Shown here piece after piece: positions 13,091 through 24,729 of a stretch of 64,000 bases of DNA (position 1 is the first letter of the stretch; every line of letters begins with the position of its first letter). A program made the position numbers and the translations under genes. Origin of the DNA: Acorus gramineus (Eukaryota > Streptophyta > Magnoliopsida > Acorales > Acoraceae); contig CM060855.1 of the NCBI GenBank assembly GCA_030737835.1, positions 15,009,438 through 15,073,437 on the forward strand. Direction: 5' to 3'. The notes below the pieces were generated by a model that made no database searches, was not told the origin of the DNA, and saw only the letters and a program-made list of their open reading frames with translations.

Positions 13091-13541
13091 GCCCCCGTTT
13101 GAAACGAGAATAAGACTTATTATTGGGTATACATTTATTCTGGTATAAGTAAGTATAAATAAGGAAAAAGTGATTTTGTGTTTGGTTGTGTTTTGAATTA
13201 TTTCCGTTGGTAAACTAAGAATAAATGTTTTGTTGTTTGAGTAAAATATGAATAAAGTATGGATAAGATTTATAAAATGTGAAAAAATAATGATAGTTGA
13301 TTTGACATGTGATTTATAAGAGGTGATGACAATTGATTTGACAGTGGACAGACATATTCTTTGGCTGGAATAATTAAGGATAACTTTAATTCCAGGGATT
13401 AGTTGGAATCCATATACCTCTTTATACCAGTTTATTCTGACATACTTTATCCACAGTTATTCTATGTTTCTAAACACTCAAAATCCCTTATTCCCCTCTA
13501 TCCTAGGTTATCTATAGCTTTATTTCTGTTTCAAACGGGGC
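13091..13541. mobile_element. Tourist/PIF-Harbinger-like MITE
   Basis: The 451-bp element has terminal inverted repeats GCCCCCGTTTGAAAC and GTTTCAAACGGGGC, flanked by TTA on both sides (13088-13090 and 13542-13544). TTA duplications with G-starting inverted repeats fit PIF/Harbinger MITEs. It has no coding capacity. Related inner sequence (ATGTGAAAAAATGATTTGA type) appears at about 11940-12330 and 22860-23330. Confidence 0.75.
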
Positions 13542-15671
13542 TTAGTGTATACTTTAATATAATTGAATGTTTTTGTTTAGGTAAAAGACAAAAAAAAAAA
13601 AAAAAATTCATCCAACAAAGTATACATACCTCATAAAAAAAATTATACTACAGTTAGAAATGCATGTTTGTGCCGCAATCCTCAAAGGGTTAGATACCTC
13701 TTCTAACCATGAGATTGTAGGCACATTTGAGACTCATTTTTTTTGTTTTTTTTGTTTGTTCTAGAAGTTTTTTATTTACTCTTTCTACTCATCTCTCTTT
13801 GTCTAAAGCTGTACTACGAATTTAGAAATGAAAGCACAATACGAATTTTTTTTTTCTTTCAAAAAACATCATTCTTATAATTAACCAGGTCTTTCTCTCC
13901 ACAGTGTTATACTAGGATTCAATCACATATATTAGTAAGTCTATCCTTTGTTATTTACCTATTTCAAGAATGGATGAGTGTATTGATGGTAGCATTATAA
14001 GAAAGAAGAAATCATAGACATGTAGGCATGAACCGCAACAAAAGCCTCCCATTCGGGGGTGTAGATAAGAATTAGACACAGAGTGGAAAAAAAAAAAAAC
14101 TCATTTGGTTAGGAAGAACAGAATTTGATAACTATATTTGAATAAATTAGAATAAACTCTGATACTTATTTTGAAAAAAAGGTTGAAATAACTTACTCAT
14201 GCTTTATACAACCCAAGAAAACATTAAATATAAAAAAATGATGACATAATAATAAAAAAAACAACTAAACAAAAAACTGTCACAATAGTTATCAGCTCAG
14301 AGTTCAATCTATCTTGGACAAACCAATGTCACAACCCAAACATAGGCTAAAAAAACAGGCATCCTATGCTGCTGTGATGTCGTCCTCACAAACGCAATTG
14401 TTAAATCTACAGTCAAATTTTCAGTCAACTGCCCACATCTCCATTACCATTTGTGAATAATTTAGCAACAAATTCTTTATCAGCTGCAATAGATCTGGGC
14501 TGTGACTGAATTTTATATAGAATCTTGTCCAGACCAAATCTTCCCTCCATGTTTTTTCAAGTAATGAAAACCACATCTGTTTCCACTGCAATAGCTTTGA
14601 ATAATGAAACAAATCAAGTTGTTAATATGAGTGAGAGGCCAGTCCGTGACTTGCAATCAGGATTACTATTATGATTATTATACAGTGGTGTGAGTGAGGG
14701 ATATGAACAGCAAGCATGGGTAGTACAAACAAGCTCCATTTTCCAACACCATGGATAAGAAGACAATATTGGGATTCGGGAATTCTTGTCCAATTCAATT
14801 ACACCCACCCACCCACAACAAATCAGGCCCTCTTTTCATCAAAGAATGTCTCCCCACTCAGTTTTATTTTCCTGAGAATTGACATAGTTTATAAAATATG
14901 GCATACATACACCAAAAAATTCAATAGAATCATTTATTGAAAAGTGAAATTTTTTTAAAAAGTATATATATCTTATTTAAGTGAATAAAAGAGACTAACA
15001 AGATATATAAAAATGCATTTGATACTGAAAAAAGTCACGAATGCATTTTTCAAATCAACTTAATGAAATTTGAAAAGGCCCCACCTTAGGATTGAGACAT
15101 TAAGAACTCACACTAAATTATGCAGCAGAAGTCAAGCGAATCTATGAAAATCGCGACATCCATTTGCCCAGATTTGTTTAGTCCCACAACTAAATTGAAA
15201 GCCAAGCCATTTAAGAAATAAAAAACCATCAAAATTGGCCTTTGATTTTGCATACTTTTGCTTCTGTTTGGTGTGAACATTGGGTGGGGGCCAGCATTTC
15301 CAGTCCTGTGAGAAAATTCCAAACCACCCAAAGCCAAAAACATAGAGTGACAAAGCACAGGCACCGACACAGCAGTGATCATGACCTATTATTGTACGTT
15401 TTAGGGAGGGAAGGTCCGGGGAAGGAGAGGTTGAAAGTTTAACATGAGATTGAGATGTATAGAGAGATATGGAGAAGGGGAACAGTGATGAAAATTTCTC
15501 TATATAAAGTGAAAAAGCTCAACAAAGAGTGCCCACAAAAAAGCAATGCAGAAGCAAGCATCAGTGATAGAGATGAAGCAACAGAGAGAAGGGTAAATAA
15601 CTCAAACATAGGGAAATTTTAAAGAGTGGTAACTATTGCATTTCCAACCCATTTTGATTTTTTTTTAATGT

Positions 15672-16281
15672 ATATACTTTGCATAATGAAGTACATTCTT
15701 CCATAAAAGATGAAATATATAATCCGGTAATACTTTTTCACAAAAGAACTGAATGCATACCATCTTTCAGTTTTCCTAACCAAGTACAAACTCGATTAGG
15801 GAATTTCATACGCTCGTTTATGGCTGTGATTGAGTATTTGAGTGTATCAGCACCCAAAAAATTGCGAGGATAAGAGCAAGGAAAGGATAACAAACAGAGA
15901 AACTGCTTTGTAGTGCCTTTAAAAGTTCACTGCTTTCAGAACAAACTCACATTTAAACTAAAAAAAAAATGTTAGGGACAGTCACTCTTGTAGTAACTTT
16001 TGCAGTCACAACACATTTTAAAATTGAAACTTTTTTAAGGCACATGATTGTCTATATACTTTCATAAAGGATGAAGTATATAATCGAGTAATACTTCTTC
16101 ACAGATGAATTGAATGCATACCATCTTTCATTTTCCCCTGACCGAGTGTATGCTTGATTATCAGTTAGGACTGCCAAAATGGTTGTAGCAATGACTGAGT
16201 GTATCAGTGCCCAAAAAAGAACAAGAGGATGGCAAGAACAAGGAAAGGATAACATACAAAGCAACTGCTTTGTAGTGCCTT
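15672..16281. repeat. Diverged direct duplication of about 240 bp
   Basis: The stretch 15672-15920 is repeated at 16050-16281. Shared phrases in the same order include ATACTTT, GAATGCATACCATCTTTCA, GAGTGTATCAG, CAAGGAAAGGATAACA and AACTGCTTTGTAGTGCCTT. The copies differ by many substitutions and small indels and keep no common reading frame. Confidence 0.75.
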
Positions 16282-16875
16282 CATCAGCTCGCATCATCCA
16301 GAACACACACACACATTTACAAACACAAGGGCCTTATGAAAGAAGGCTTCCCCTCTTATGGGTGTCCCTCCTTTCAAATATTTACACAACACCCATTCAA
16401 AAGGCTTCTCACTCCATTTTATTCATCTCTCCCTCTCATTCTCTAGTTCTACCTCTTTATGTTTATATATACCTCCAAGTGCTGCTGCAGCTCTGACTCA
16501 CAAACTCTTCCTCCCATTACTTTACTTGTAGGGGCTTGAAAAATCCGCGACTTCATATATGGTTGGGCTCTAGTTTTCACCTGCAATTCACCATTACAAG
16601 ATGTCAATCCATCTGTGAAGGGCTACTACTTGAACTTAACAACACATTTCAGATACAATGGTGTCTATAATGGTAACCATTAACCCAAAAAAAATTTGAA
16701 CTAATTCAGCAATCACTAGCAATTCATATGATGTATAGCACAATTCATTGTGGATTACACCATGCAAATGTTACCCATTTGAGAATTCAAAGTCTACAAC
16801 AGGAAAAATTGCTCCTTTACCTCATCCGAATCAGCTCCCCTGGCATTCACAACCACCTTCAGTAAACCATTTCTT

Positions 16876-17943
16876 CTAGTCCCGAAAGATGACAGTATCC
16901 GCAATGGCCATCAAAGGCTCCAAAGTCTCCGGCGAGAACTTCCTCGCAAACAGATACGAATAAGTGGAATTCGACACCCTGAGCCTCCTCACGAGATCGG
17001 CTGAGATCTCATCAGAGCCGTACGTGTGCGGGTGCCCGCCAACACTATCCGTCCAATTTACCCTGGTGAGAGTGTAATGCGTGCACCCATTGGGGTCCTG
17101 CATCGAAAGCAGCGTCGGGAAGTAATGTTCCTCAGGGTAGCAAGAATCCTCCTTGGACTTCAAACAAGGCATCCTAAACTTCTTCCACAGCCTCCTCTCC
17201 CTCACCACCAGCAACGCGTGCCGCCTAGTAAGCACGAAGAACTGGGACCCAACACGGAAACTCGAGAACGGGACCTCGGGCATCATCACATCGTCCCCCC
17301 TCGCGATGTAGCGGTCATGGAGTCCGGGTTCTCTGTCGAGGATCTCGATGAAGCTCTTGTAGCGGAGGCGACGGTTGCGGGGGAAGGAAGAGTTGTAAGG
17401 GTCAGAGGCGAAAAGGGAGTGGTAGACGAAGCGGAAGGAGTGGAGGGGGATGCAGTGCTGGGAGAGGAGCGCGAAGTAGGCGTTGGAGGGGTCGTCGATG
17501 AGGGCCGCCGCGAGGAGGCGGCGCGCGGCGGAGATGAGAGTGGCGGAGGCGCGCGCGGTGCGCTTGTTGCGCGCGAGGAAGCGCGCGGCGGTGAAGACAC
17601 CGCCGGGGGGCGGGACGGGCTTGGTGGGGTCGGTGTGGACGTAGAGGTTGAAGAGGTTGTCGTGGCCGGCAAAGAAGCGGTCCCAGAGAGGGGAGAAGGT
17701 GAGGGGGGAGTTGGTGAGGAAGAGGAAGGCGATCTTGGGTCGGTTTTTTGGGGGGAGGGAGAAGTCGGAGGAGGAGAGGGTGGCGCGGCGGAAGAGGTTG
17801 AGGTCGTCGAGCTCGTCGGAAGTGGGGATGGCGGGGAGGGTCTTTGGGGGGAGTGTGTGAGGGGCCAAGATGAAGACGACGACGGGGAGAGAGAGAAGGA
17901 GCACAAATGAGAGGACAAATGGGCTTCCTGTTGTTGACAACAT
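16876..17943 (-). CDS. GT14 core-2/I-branching glycosyltransferase (BC10-like)
   Basis: This is a single-exon gene of 355 residues. I took the ATG at 17943 rather than upstream in-frame starts because MLSTTGSPFVLS leads directly into a membrane anchor (about residues 9-29), giving a type II Golgi topology. Family marks in order are KIAFLFLTNSP, LWDRFF, LYVHTDP, ALLSQHCIPLHSF, RYKSFIEIL, RVGSQFFVLTRRHA, CYPEEHYFPTLL, LTRVNWTD and GGHPHTY, then YLFARKFSP near the C-terminus. Members are Golgi glycosyltransferases of family GT14; rice BC10 affects cell-wall strength, but the acceptor here cannot be told. The length is slightly short but normal for the group. The coding part is far more GC-rich than its surroundings, so it throws long spurious frames on the other strand. 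Confidence 0.93.
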   Translation of the reverse strand: MLSTTGSPFVLSFVLLLSLPVVVFILAPHTLPPKTLPAIPTSDELDDLNLFRRATLSSSDFSLPPKNRPKIAFLFLTNSPLTFSPLWDRFFAGHDNLFNLYVHTDPTKPVPPPGGVFTAARFLARNKRTARASATLISAARRLLAAALIDDPSNAYFALLSQHCIPLHSFRFVYHSLFASDPYNSSFPRNRRLRYKSFIEILDREPGLHDRYIARGDDVMMPEVPFSSFRVGSQFFVLTRRHALLVVRERRLWKKFRMPCLKSKEDSCYPEEHYFPTLLSMQDPNGCTHYTLTRVNWTDSVGGHPHTYGSDEISADLVRRLRVSNSTYSYLFARKFSPETLEPLMAIADTVIFRD

Positions 17944-19404
17944 CTTTGAGAGATTGGGTTCTTCTTCTAATGCTGAAAAGATTGGATCTTTAATGAGGTT
18001 CTGATTTGGGTTTCTATTTCTTGTTGGAAAGATTGGATCTTTTGGGGAAGAGAGAGGTGTTTCTTCAAAGAAGAGCAAAAGACGCAATAAAAGGGGCTGA
18101 CTTTGTTTAATAAATGTTTTTTGCTTTTGATTTCACAGTTGGGGGAAGAATCAAAGAAAAGAATGAATGGACTGAAAAAACATCCACAAGTGGGTACTGA
18201 AAATGGGGATGTTGGGTTTGGAGGATTGGAGACAGAGAAGGTGGTGGTGATGGTGGTGGTGGTGGTGGTGGAAGAAGAAGAAGAACAAATTAGGGTTTCA
18301 ATTCAATTCTCAATAGGAGGCCATTATTTAAAAAAGCTCACAATTGTCTGAGAGAGGTAGGGTTTTGGATTGATTGAAAGAGAAAGAAAGAAAGAACGTA
18401 AACAAAAGGGTGGTGGGAGGGATTGGGTTTGTTGGAAGACACTCTCTTTTGCTGTCTCTTTCATTCCAATTTTCTTTTCTTTTTTTCTAAATCCATTTTT
18501 TTATTTTTTTATTAATACTTTAATTAGTTATTCATCTTTAAAATTTAGTGGAGTTTAATGAGTTGTTAATGGTTTAGTTGTTATCTTTTGAGAGACTTTT
18601 CTACGGTTCATCCGTTCATGATGAACGGGTACGATTAAGATGGATCCATCACGACCGTCCAATTATATACAGCTCATCCTATGCCTCCCACGTGTGTAAA
18701 TTTTTTATAATAAAAAAAAAGAGAAGACATAAATAAAAGAAATAAAAATAAATAAGTATTTGCATCGGATACGGACGTGCTCACGCTATGGATTCTGCCA
18801 AGCAGTGAATCCCGCATGTGATCACTTGCAGGTGAACGTAAGCCCACTAAGGACAAAACTGATTCTACTTGAATCTGGGTTTTAAAACTAATTCGATAGA
18901 AAGATCACTTTCCTTACCTTTTTGAAATCGCAGCTTTGAGACCTTTTTTTTTTTTAAAATCTGTGTGCAAGAAGCTACTACAGTAAAGCTGTTTGATTGC
19001 ACGATTGCAAACGTAGCTTTTTACAATCGCAAACGCTACGCAATCGCGCAATCAAACGCACCCTAAATGTCACCGCTTTATCCGTACGAGTTCACGTTTT
19101 GTGCCTGAATTTGGGTCCTCTGGCCCCACCCCCCATCATATAAGTTATTCTCAGACACATAAATATTATAGGGGAGATTGTTCAAATGTCCCTTGACCAA
19201 GGGTTTAATTTTTATTTTACCCCTGAATTTTTTTTTATTTTTTATTTAATTGTGTTTTTAATTATTTTTGTCGTATACGAAAAATCAAGAATATCTTATA
19301 TTTAAATATCAAGAGTGAGGATATCGATGCCAGTGTATCCGATCAAAAAAATATTTGTATCCCACATATATTACAAATATTTGTATTATATATTGTTCAT
19401 ATTT
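17944..19404. other. GT14 upstream region and intergenic sequence
   Basis: The GT14 leader and promoter lie here on the minus strand. There is a GGT/GTG microsatellite at about 18238-18270 and a GAAA-rich run at about 18375-18400. A palindrome around 18607-18630 (GTTCATGATGAAC) and a pair of inverted stretches at about 18990-19060 (GTTTGATTGCACGATTGC and GCAATCGCGCAATCAAAC, ending in GCACCCT) look like a decayed MITE end. No gene is seen. Confidence 0.5.
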
Positions 19405-19785
19405 GTTATTGTTAAAATTACGAATTGAAAAGAATGAACTTTTTATGTTATTAGGGTTTGTACTCAATATTTATAGTACAGAAAAAAAGACTTAAATGAC
19501 TAAATTATCCTTAATACATTTAACACCCGCTGTGTACAAAATAGAGACTATGTTTACATATGGATCCCTACGTCGCGTCGTTCCATTCCATTTAGGATTA
19601 GGAATGGGCGTAATCGGGCCTGCTTTTGACATATCTATCGTTATTTGGGTAACATATGCACTTCTTTGGGCTTCTATATGGAAAAAATCCATATAACCCC
19701 TGTAAGCACATCATAAATTATATGAAAAAAATCCATATAACCCATATATGAAAAAAATAGGTTTGATTGTACATCTTTTTTATAT

Positions 19786-20286
19786 GGAAAAAATCCATAT
19801 AACCCCCTGTAATCTTCCTGATATCCATATAACCCCCTGTAGTCCCAATAAATCCATATAACCCCCTGTAAGCACATCATAAATGCAAATAACCCCCCAC
19901 AGTTAAAAATTCTTTAACAAAGTTGAAATATTTTGAACATATTTCGTTATCTAAATCATGATTAACAAATATGTATTCTTTTAACCCTCTGAAAGCAGCC
20001 AATACTTCAAAAAAAAAACCCTAAAAGAGTGTAAAATTAGAAATATGAGGGGTTTTTTTTAAACCATTAACTGTTTTTCAGGGGTTAAAAGAATACATAT
20101 TTGCTAATCATAGTTTAGATAACAAAAAATTCTCGGACAGAATATTTTAACTCTGTTAAAGAATTTTTAACAGCAGGGATTATTTGTATTTATGGTGTGT
20201 TTATAGGGGGTTACATTGATATATTAAGATTACAGGGGATTATATGGATATCAGGAAGATTACAGGGGGTCATATGGATTTTTCCC
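19786..20286. mobile_element. Mutator-type foldback MITE nested in the LTR element
   Basis: This 501-bp foldback is related to the 9.0-kb MITE. It has inverted ends GGAAAAAATCC and GGATTTTTCCC, with matching arms holding CCCCCTGTAATCTTCCTGAT and CAAATATGTATTCTTTTAA (inverted on the right). It is flanked by perfect 9-bp duplications TTTTTATAT at 19777-19785 and 20287-20295. A partial extra copy of one end lies at about 19677-19740. It inserted after the host element was in place. Confidence 0.85.
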
Positions 20287-20413
20287 TTTTTATATATAAG
20301 ATATCCTCTGGATAGTTTAGTCATTTTAGTCTTTCATTTTTCTGTACTATAAATATTAGGTACAAACCGTAATAACATCAAAAGTTCATTCTCTTCGATT
20401 CTTAATTCTAACA

Positions 20414-22396
20414 TGGTATCAAAGCCTCTACCTCAAAAACCCTAGATCCACAAAAGCTTCTCTTTTTCTTCCCCCGCTCTAATTGAGGAGTCTTCAATCG
20501 GAGCGGTGGAGGACTTTTGTTCCCGAGATCTAGAAGTTCCACCGTCCGTCCGTTTGTCAGCGCCGCGACGCTCGTCCACGCGCCTCCTTTGCGCCACCGC
20601 ATGCCCTCTGTTGTTCCGCGCCCTCCGCACACCTCAACGTGTCTCAATGTGCCCTCCGTGCGTGTCAAACGCATCTCCACACGACTCTGTATATCTCCCA
20701 GCGCTTCCGCCCTCCTCCGTGCACCACCGCACGCATTCCCACACCTCCACCTTTCTCCAGGCACCTCTTGGTGCCTCTACGTGCCGTTGCGCGTCTCCCC
20801 AAGCCATCGTGCCCTTCCCGGGCCACCACGCATCTTCTTGTGCATTACCGCACCCGCGCCCTTGCGCCTGTGTGCCTTTGCGCTCATACCAGCCTCTGTG
20901 CGTCGTTGTGTGCCCGTGTGTCCGTGTGTCTGCACGCTCGTACCAGCCTCCGCCAGCGCACCGACGCGTGCCTCCAAGTCCGCTCGCGCAACCTTGTCAT
21001 GCACCCTGCCTGCGCACTGTCCCCTACCGCGCGCCCAGCTGCCACGCCCCCTACCCTACCCTCCCACGCCTCTACCCCACCGTGCACCCTGTTGCGCCAC
21101 ACCCTACCCATGCACGCCGTCTGCTCACACTCCCGTGCACATCGCCCTGCCCGCGCACTATCCCCTGCCACGTCGTGCGCCTGTCGAGCCACACCCTGCC
21201 TATTCATGCCATTTGCTCGCTTCTCGCGGCCGCCGCTTCCCAGCAGCCCTTTGTCCAGTCATCAGCTGCTCTCCGTCGCCATTGGCCGGCTTGGCTGCCT
21301 CCGATGATTCTCCAGCAGCCCTTCGGCCGCTCTTCGCTTGCCTTGGCCGCTTTTGGACGGTGATCCTTTGCCCTCGGTAGCCTCTGGCGATCAACCAGCA
21401 CCCTCCGCCACCTCTAGTGATCTTTCGGCCACCTTCCACCTCCCTCTGGCCACCCTCCGCCGCCCTCGACCGCTGGCCTCTCTCAGCTACCCTCGACCGG
21501 TCACTGTCGCTCTCCAGTAGCCCTCTAGCCACCCTCCGCCACCTCCGATGATCCTTTGACCACTCTCCGGCCGCCCTCTGCCGCCCTCCTCCGGCTCTGG
21601 CAGCCACCTCGGGATTTTATAACATTAAATTGGACTTTATTTCCTATCTGGAGGTTCGGTTAAGGTGTTCTAGATGTCCATTTCGGTTGATTTTTTGTTC
21701 TCTATGCATTCGTGCGTTTCTTTTCTTCATCCGAGATCTCTATGATCCTCCTCACATATTTGCACAATCTCGTGACTCCCCTTGTACAGCTCTGTGCATC
21801 TCCCTGTGAAACCAATCACCCTCTCGCAATCTTGCGACTCCCCTTACGCACCTCCGCGCAACTCCCTGCAGCACCGGGTGCCCTCTTGCGCTCTCCATGC
21901 AATCTCGCGACTCCCCACGTCACCTCCACGCACCTTGGCACCCTCCGCACACGTCTTCTTTTTGTGCGCTCTTTCTTTTTTTCACAGCATTCCTGTCTAT
22001 ACACACATCTTCCTCTATGTGCTCTCCTTTTTCCACAGCATTGCTGCCTCCGCACATGGCTTCTTTATATGCGCTCTTTCTCTTTTCGCAGCATTGTTGC
22101 CTCCACACATGTTTTCCTTTTGTTGTGTGCTCTTTGTTCCTCTCTTTGTTCTCCACATCCACATCCTCTCCTCGCACCTTTGAAAGCCCTCCGCGCGCCT
22201 CCACATCTCGTCCGCGTGCTATCTGATCTAGTGGACCACTGACTCTGACAGACTCTAGATGAGCAGGAACAAAACAATGGTTTCCAAAAGATAGACGACG
22301 ACTATCAATTCATACAATCAAGTTTTTCGATGATTGGAGGTGTTTGTTATTTTTGTACAAATTCTAAAGGTTCTACCATTTAGAGTTTGGAGGGGG
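20414..22396. other. GC-rich non-coding interior of the LTR element
   Basis: It starts at the primer-binding site and is strongly C-rich (CCTCCG, CCACC, GTGCC runs) for about 1.7 kb. Several frames stay open for 200 codons or more, but they give only Pro/Ser/His/Cys/Arg-rich strings with no domain, which is what a stop-poor C-rich strand produces. A short tandem array lies at 21950-22145. Confidence 0.7.
21950..22145. repeat. Tandem repeat, about 3.7 units of 49-54 bp
   Basis: Units begin at about 21950, 22004, 22053 and 22106. Each starts with CAC(A/G), then a TTCTTT-type tract, GTGCTCT or GCGCTCT, a T/C run, CACAGCATT or GCAGCATT, and TGCCTCC or similar. The fourth is partial. The array lies in the interior of the LTR element. 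Confidence 0.7.
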
Positions 22397-22514
22397 TGTT
22401 AAATGTATTAAGGGTAGTTTAATCATTTCAATCTTTTCCTTTCTATACTATAAATATTAGGTACAAACCCTAATAACATCAAATGTTTGTTCTCTTCAAT
22501 TCCTAATTCTAACA

Positions 22515-23838
22515 GTTATATTGTATGATTAATCACAATTATAATATATTATATTACTATTAAATTTTCAATGTATGATATGTAAAAGAGATAATAAACT
22601 TTAAAATCTCAATTTTAATTTTCTGATCTGTTTAATATATCATTTGATTATCTAATTTAATGTTAATACTTAAACATATTAATTATCCAAAAAATATTCG
22701 TATTCGATCTATATCCGAAAGTTTTGAATCCGAAAATTGATATCTGTATCTGAATGTGAAAGTTAGGATATAGATATTAATGTATCCGATCCATTTCCAT
22801 CTGATTGACAGGCTTGGCCTTATGTCATGGAATAACTCAATTCTAAATGAAGGTTAAAATATCAATATAAACTTATTCCTAACTATTTTGATATTGTTAT
22901 ACTCTATTATTCCATGCAAATAAACACTTATTCACCCCCATTTCATCCCATTCCAATCTATTACAGGATTATTTCTTTGCTCAAATGGATAAAGACATAA
23001 ACAATTCGTTTTATTACTATTTTAGAAATAGATAACTGTACCAGTGCAATTTGTGTTTTTAGTTATTCTCACTGAAAAAGATAAAAATAGAGTTTTTGTT
23101 GTTTGGCAAGTTGTAAATAAGATGTGAATAAAAATTTATAAAAGATAAAAAAGTGATTTGACATATAGATCAATAATTTATAAGAGATGATGAAAAATTG
23201 ATTTGACAATGAAACCCATTTATTTATGTCCGTGCAATGAATTGAGTGGAATAACAGAATTCCATGGAGACTTTAGAATACAAATACCAACTTATTTTCA
23301 TTTATCTTGACATAGCTATACTCATATATTCTTTTCAAACAAACAATTTTTTTTATTTAATTAACTCTGAACTCCCTCCTATTAACCCAAACAGACCAGA
23401 TAGTCTACAAGTGCGATTTTTTTTAAAAAAAATTTCTTTTCAGAGAATCATGTCCCTCCCTCCCTCTATGTATTCTAAAGCTCCTTTTTATTTTAAAAGC
23501 AAAAGAGATATTATAGTTGTCCCTTTTTAACAAATCATTTCATGAGCTTTGCTTTACACTTTTTTTTTATGTGACCTAACATTAAACAACAAATTGTATA
23601 GATTATCAGCAAATATATGGATCACACTTCTAACCATGTACATTTTGAAATATAATCATTGATAACAAAGAATTAAAACAAACACATTTAATGTGAAACA
23701 CATCAATTATTGCTTCCATATCCACCCCCACCCCAACTCAAATCTAGATCAGAACACGAGAGAATTGTCCTGACATTATTCTTTATTTAAATATGTAAAA
23801 GTGGTTGTGAGGTTAAGCTCCAAGGTAAAGCATTCTCC
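22515..23838. other. Intergenic repeats
   Basis: The stretch 22680-22815 is a shorter ATCCGA-type repeat ending in GATTGACAGGCTT, like 5936-6505. The stretch 22860-23330 resembles the MITE family at 11.9 and 13.1 kb. No gene is seen. Confidence 0.5.
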
Positions 23839-24246
23839 ATGGCTGTAACTCAGGTGGGTTGAGTTCAGGTTGAGGTATCCGAATTCTAAACTATTCAGTC
23901 TTAACTCGATCCAACCCGATTTTCAATCCGGATTAGACTAACCCAAACCCAACCCGTAATTAAATAACCCAACCCGACTCAACCCGTAAGATTAGTTAGA
24001 TTTACCTAAAATTTGAACTGCTCATATTAGAAACTACATAATGAACAGCCATGATCTTTTTTTTTTTTAACTATTAATTTATAGGTTCGGGTTAAATCGG
24101 GTTGTGAATGAGCAAACCCTAACCCAACCCGACTTGTGAGTCAACTCGAATTGGCCAACCTGAACCCGATTTAATCAACTCAACCCATGTAAAAATCCGG
24201 TTCAACCCGTCGGGTTCGGGTTCAACCAGACCCAAGTTACATCCCT
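23839..24246. mobile_element. hAT-type MITE rich in CAACCCG/CGGGTT
   Basis: The 408-bp element has ends ATGGCTGTAACTCAGGT and ACCCAAGTTACATCCCT, inverted repeats of one another with a few changes. It is flanked by 8-bp duplications CATTCTCC and AATTCTCC (one mismatch; 23831-23838 and 24247-24254), as in hAT elements. The body is packed with AACCCGA/TCGGGTT phrases. A one-ended relative lies at about 39725-39880. Confidence 0.75.
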
Positions 24247-24729
24247 AATTCTCCCCACATTTGGGGGAGTGGTTGTCAGGTTAGAATCACAGGCAACAAA
24301 CAAGGCAGGCGAACCTTAACTTCTCACAACCTACAACATAAAAAAAAGAGACTGGACTGATATCAACCCACAGTCCTTTAAATCTTCAAGGAATGTAACG
24401 AGAGCAGGGAATCTATAACACAAGTATATCAATAGATTTGATTCAGACTAGAAGAAAATTTGAATTATCTCACATGTCACGGACTCATTAATGATAACTG
24501 CTCATACTTAATCAACCCCTGGAACTACAGTATGTCAGCAAGCAGCACTCTTTTTTTTTTGCCCCTTCCTGGCTATCACAAAAGATAGCATGACTTTCTA
24601 TACCAAGATAAATATATGTACAGATACTGGAATCATGTCATTTCAACTTTCAACGACACCAAAGAGCTAGAAATTTATGGGCCACAGTTTTTAGCTCCAC
24701 GTTTGAGGTGTTTGTTTGTATTCATGCCT

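Larger units (their letters stand above)
11705..16875. other. Intergenic region between EXPP1-like and GT14 genes
   Basis: No protein gene is supported. It holds MITE-type sequence (about 11940-12330 and 13091-13541) and a diverged direct duplication at 15672-15920 and 16050-16281. A 12.4-12.6 kb stretch rich in GTGGTG/GATGATG gives only low-complexity frames. Confidence 0.6.
19410..22514 (+). mobile_element. Rearranged copia-like non-autonomous LTR element
   Basis: Three copies of one ~117-bp LTR (TGTTAAATGTATTAAGG ... TTCTAACA) are seen: 19410-19525 inverted, 20310-20413 direct but missing its first ~15 bases, and 22397-22514 direct and complete. The middle LTR is followed at once by a primer-binding site TGGTATCAAAGC (20414-20425), close to the copia initiator-Met site TGGTATCAGAGC. 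A purine tract TTTGGAGGGGG precedes the last LTR. The outer borders carry a perfect 5-bp duplication GTTAT (19405-19409 and 22515-22519). The GC-rich interior encodes no gag or pol, so the element is TRIM/LARD-like. The inverted left LTR is not expected of a normal element. A foldback MITE is nested at 19786-20286. Confidence 0.8.

Noticed and set aside
17026-17910. 294-codon open frame on the plus strand opposite GT14
   Set aside because: It is antisense to a clear GT14 gene, gives only Glu/Gly/Val-rich low-complexity protein, and results from the GC-rich codons of the real gene.
19540-19696. Frame reading GMGVIGPAFDISIVIWVTYA as a possible organelle membrane-protein fragment
   Set aside because: I cannot match it to any plastid or mitochondrial protein, and it lies inside the rearranged LTR element.
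20506-21380. Overlapping 285- and 287-codon frames in the LTR element
   Set aside because: Several frames are open at once in C-rich sequence and encode Pro/Ser/His/Cys/Arg strings without any domain. This is a composition effect.
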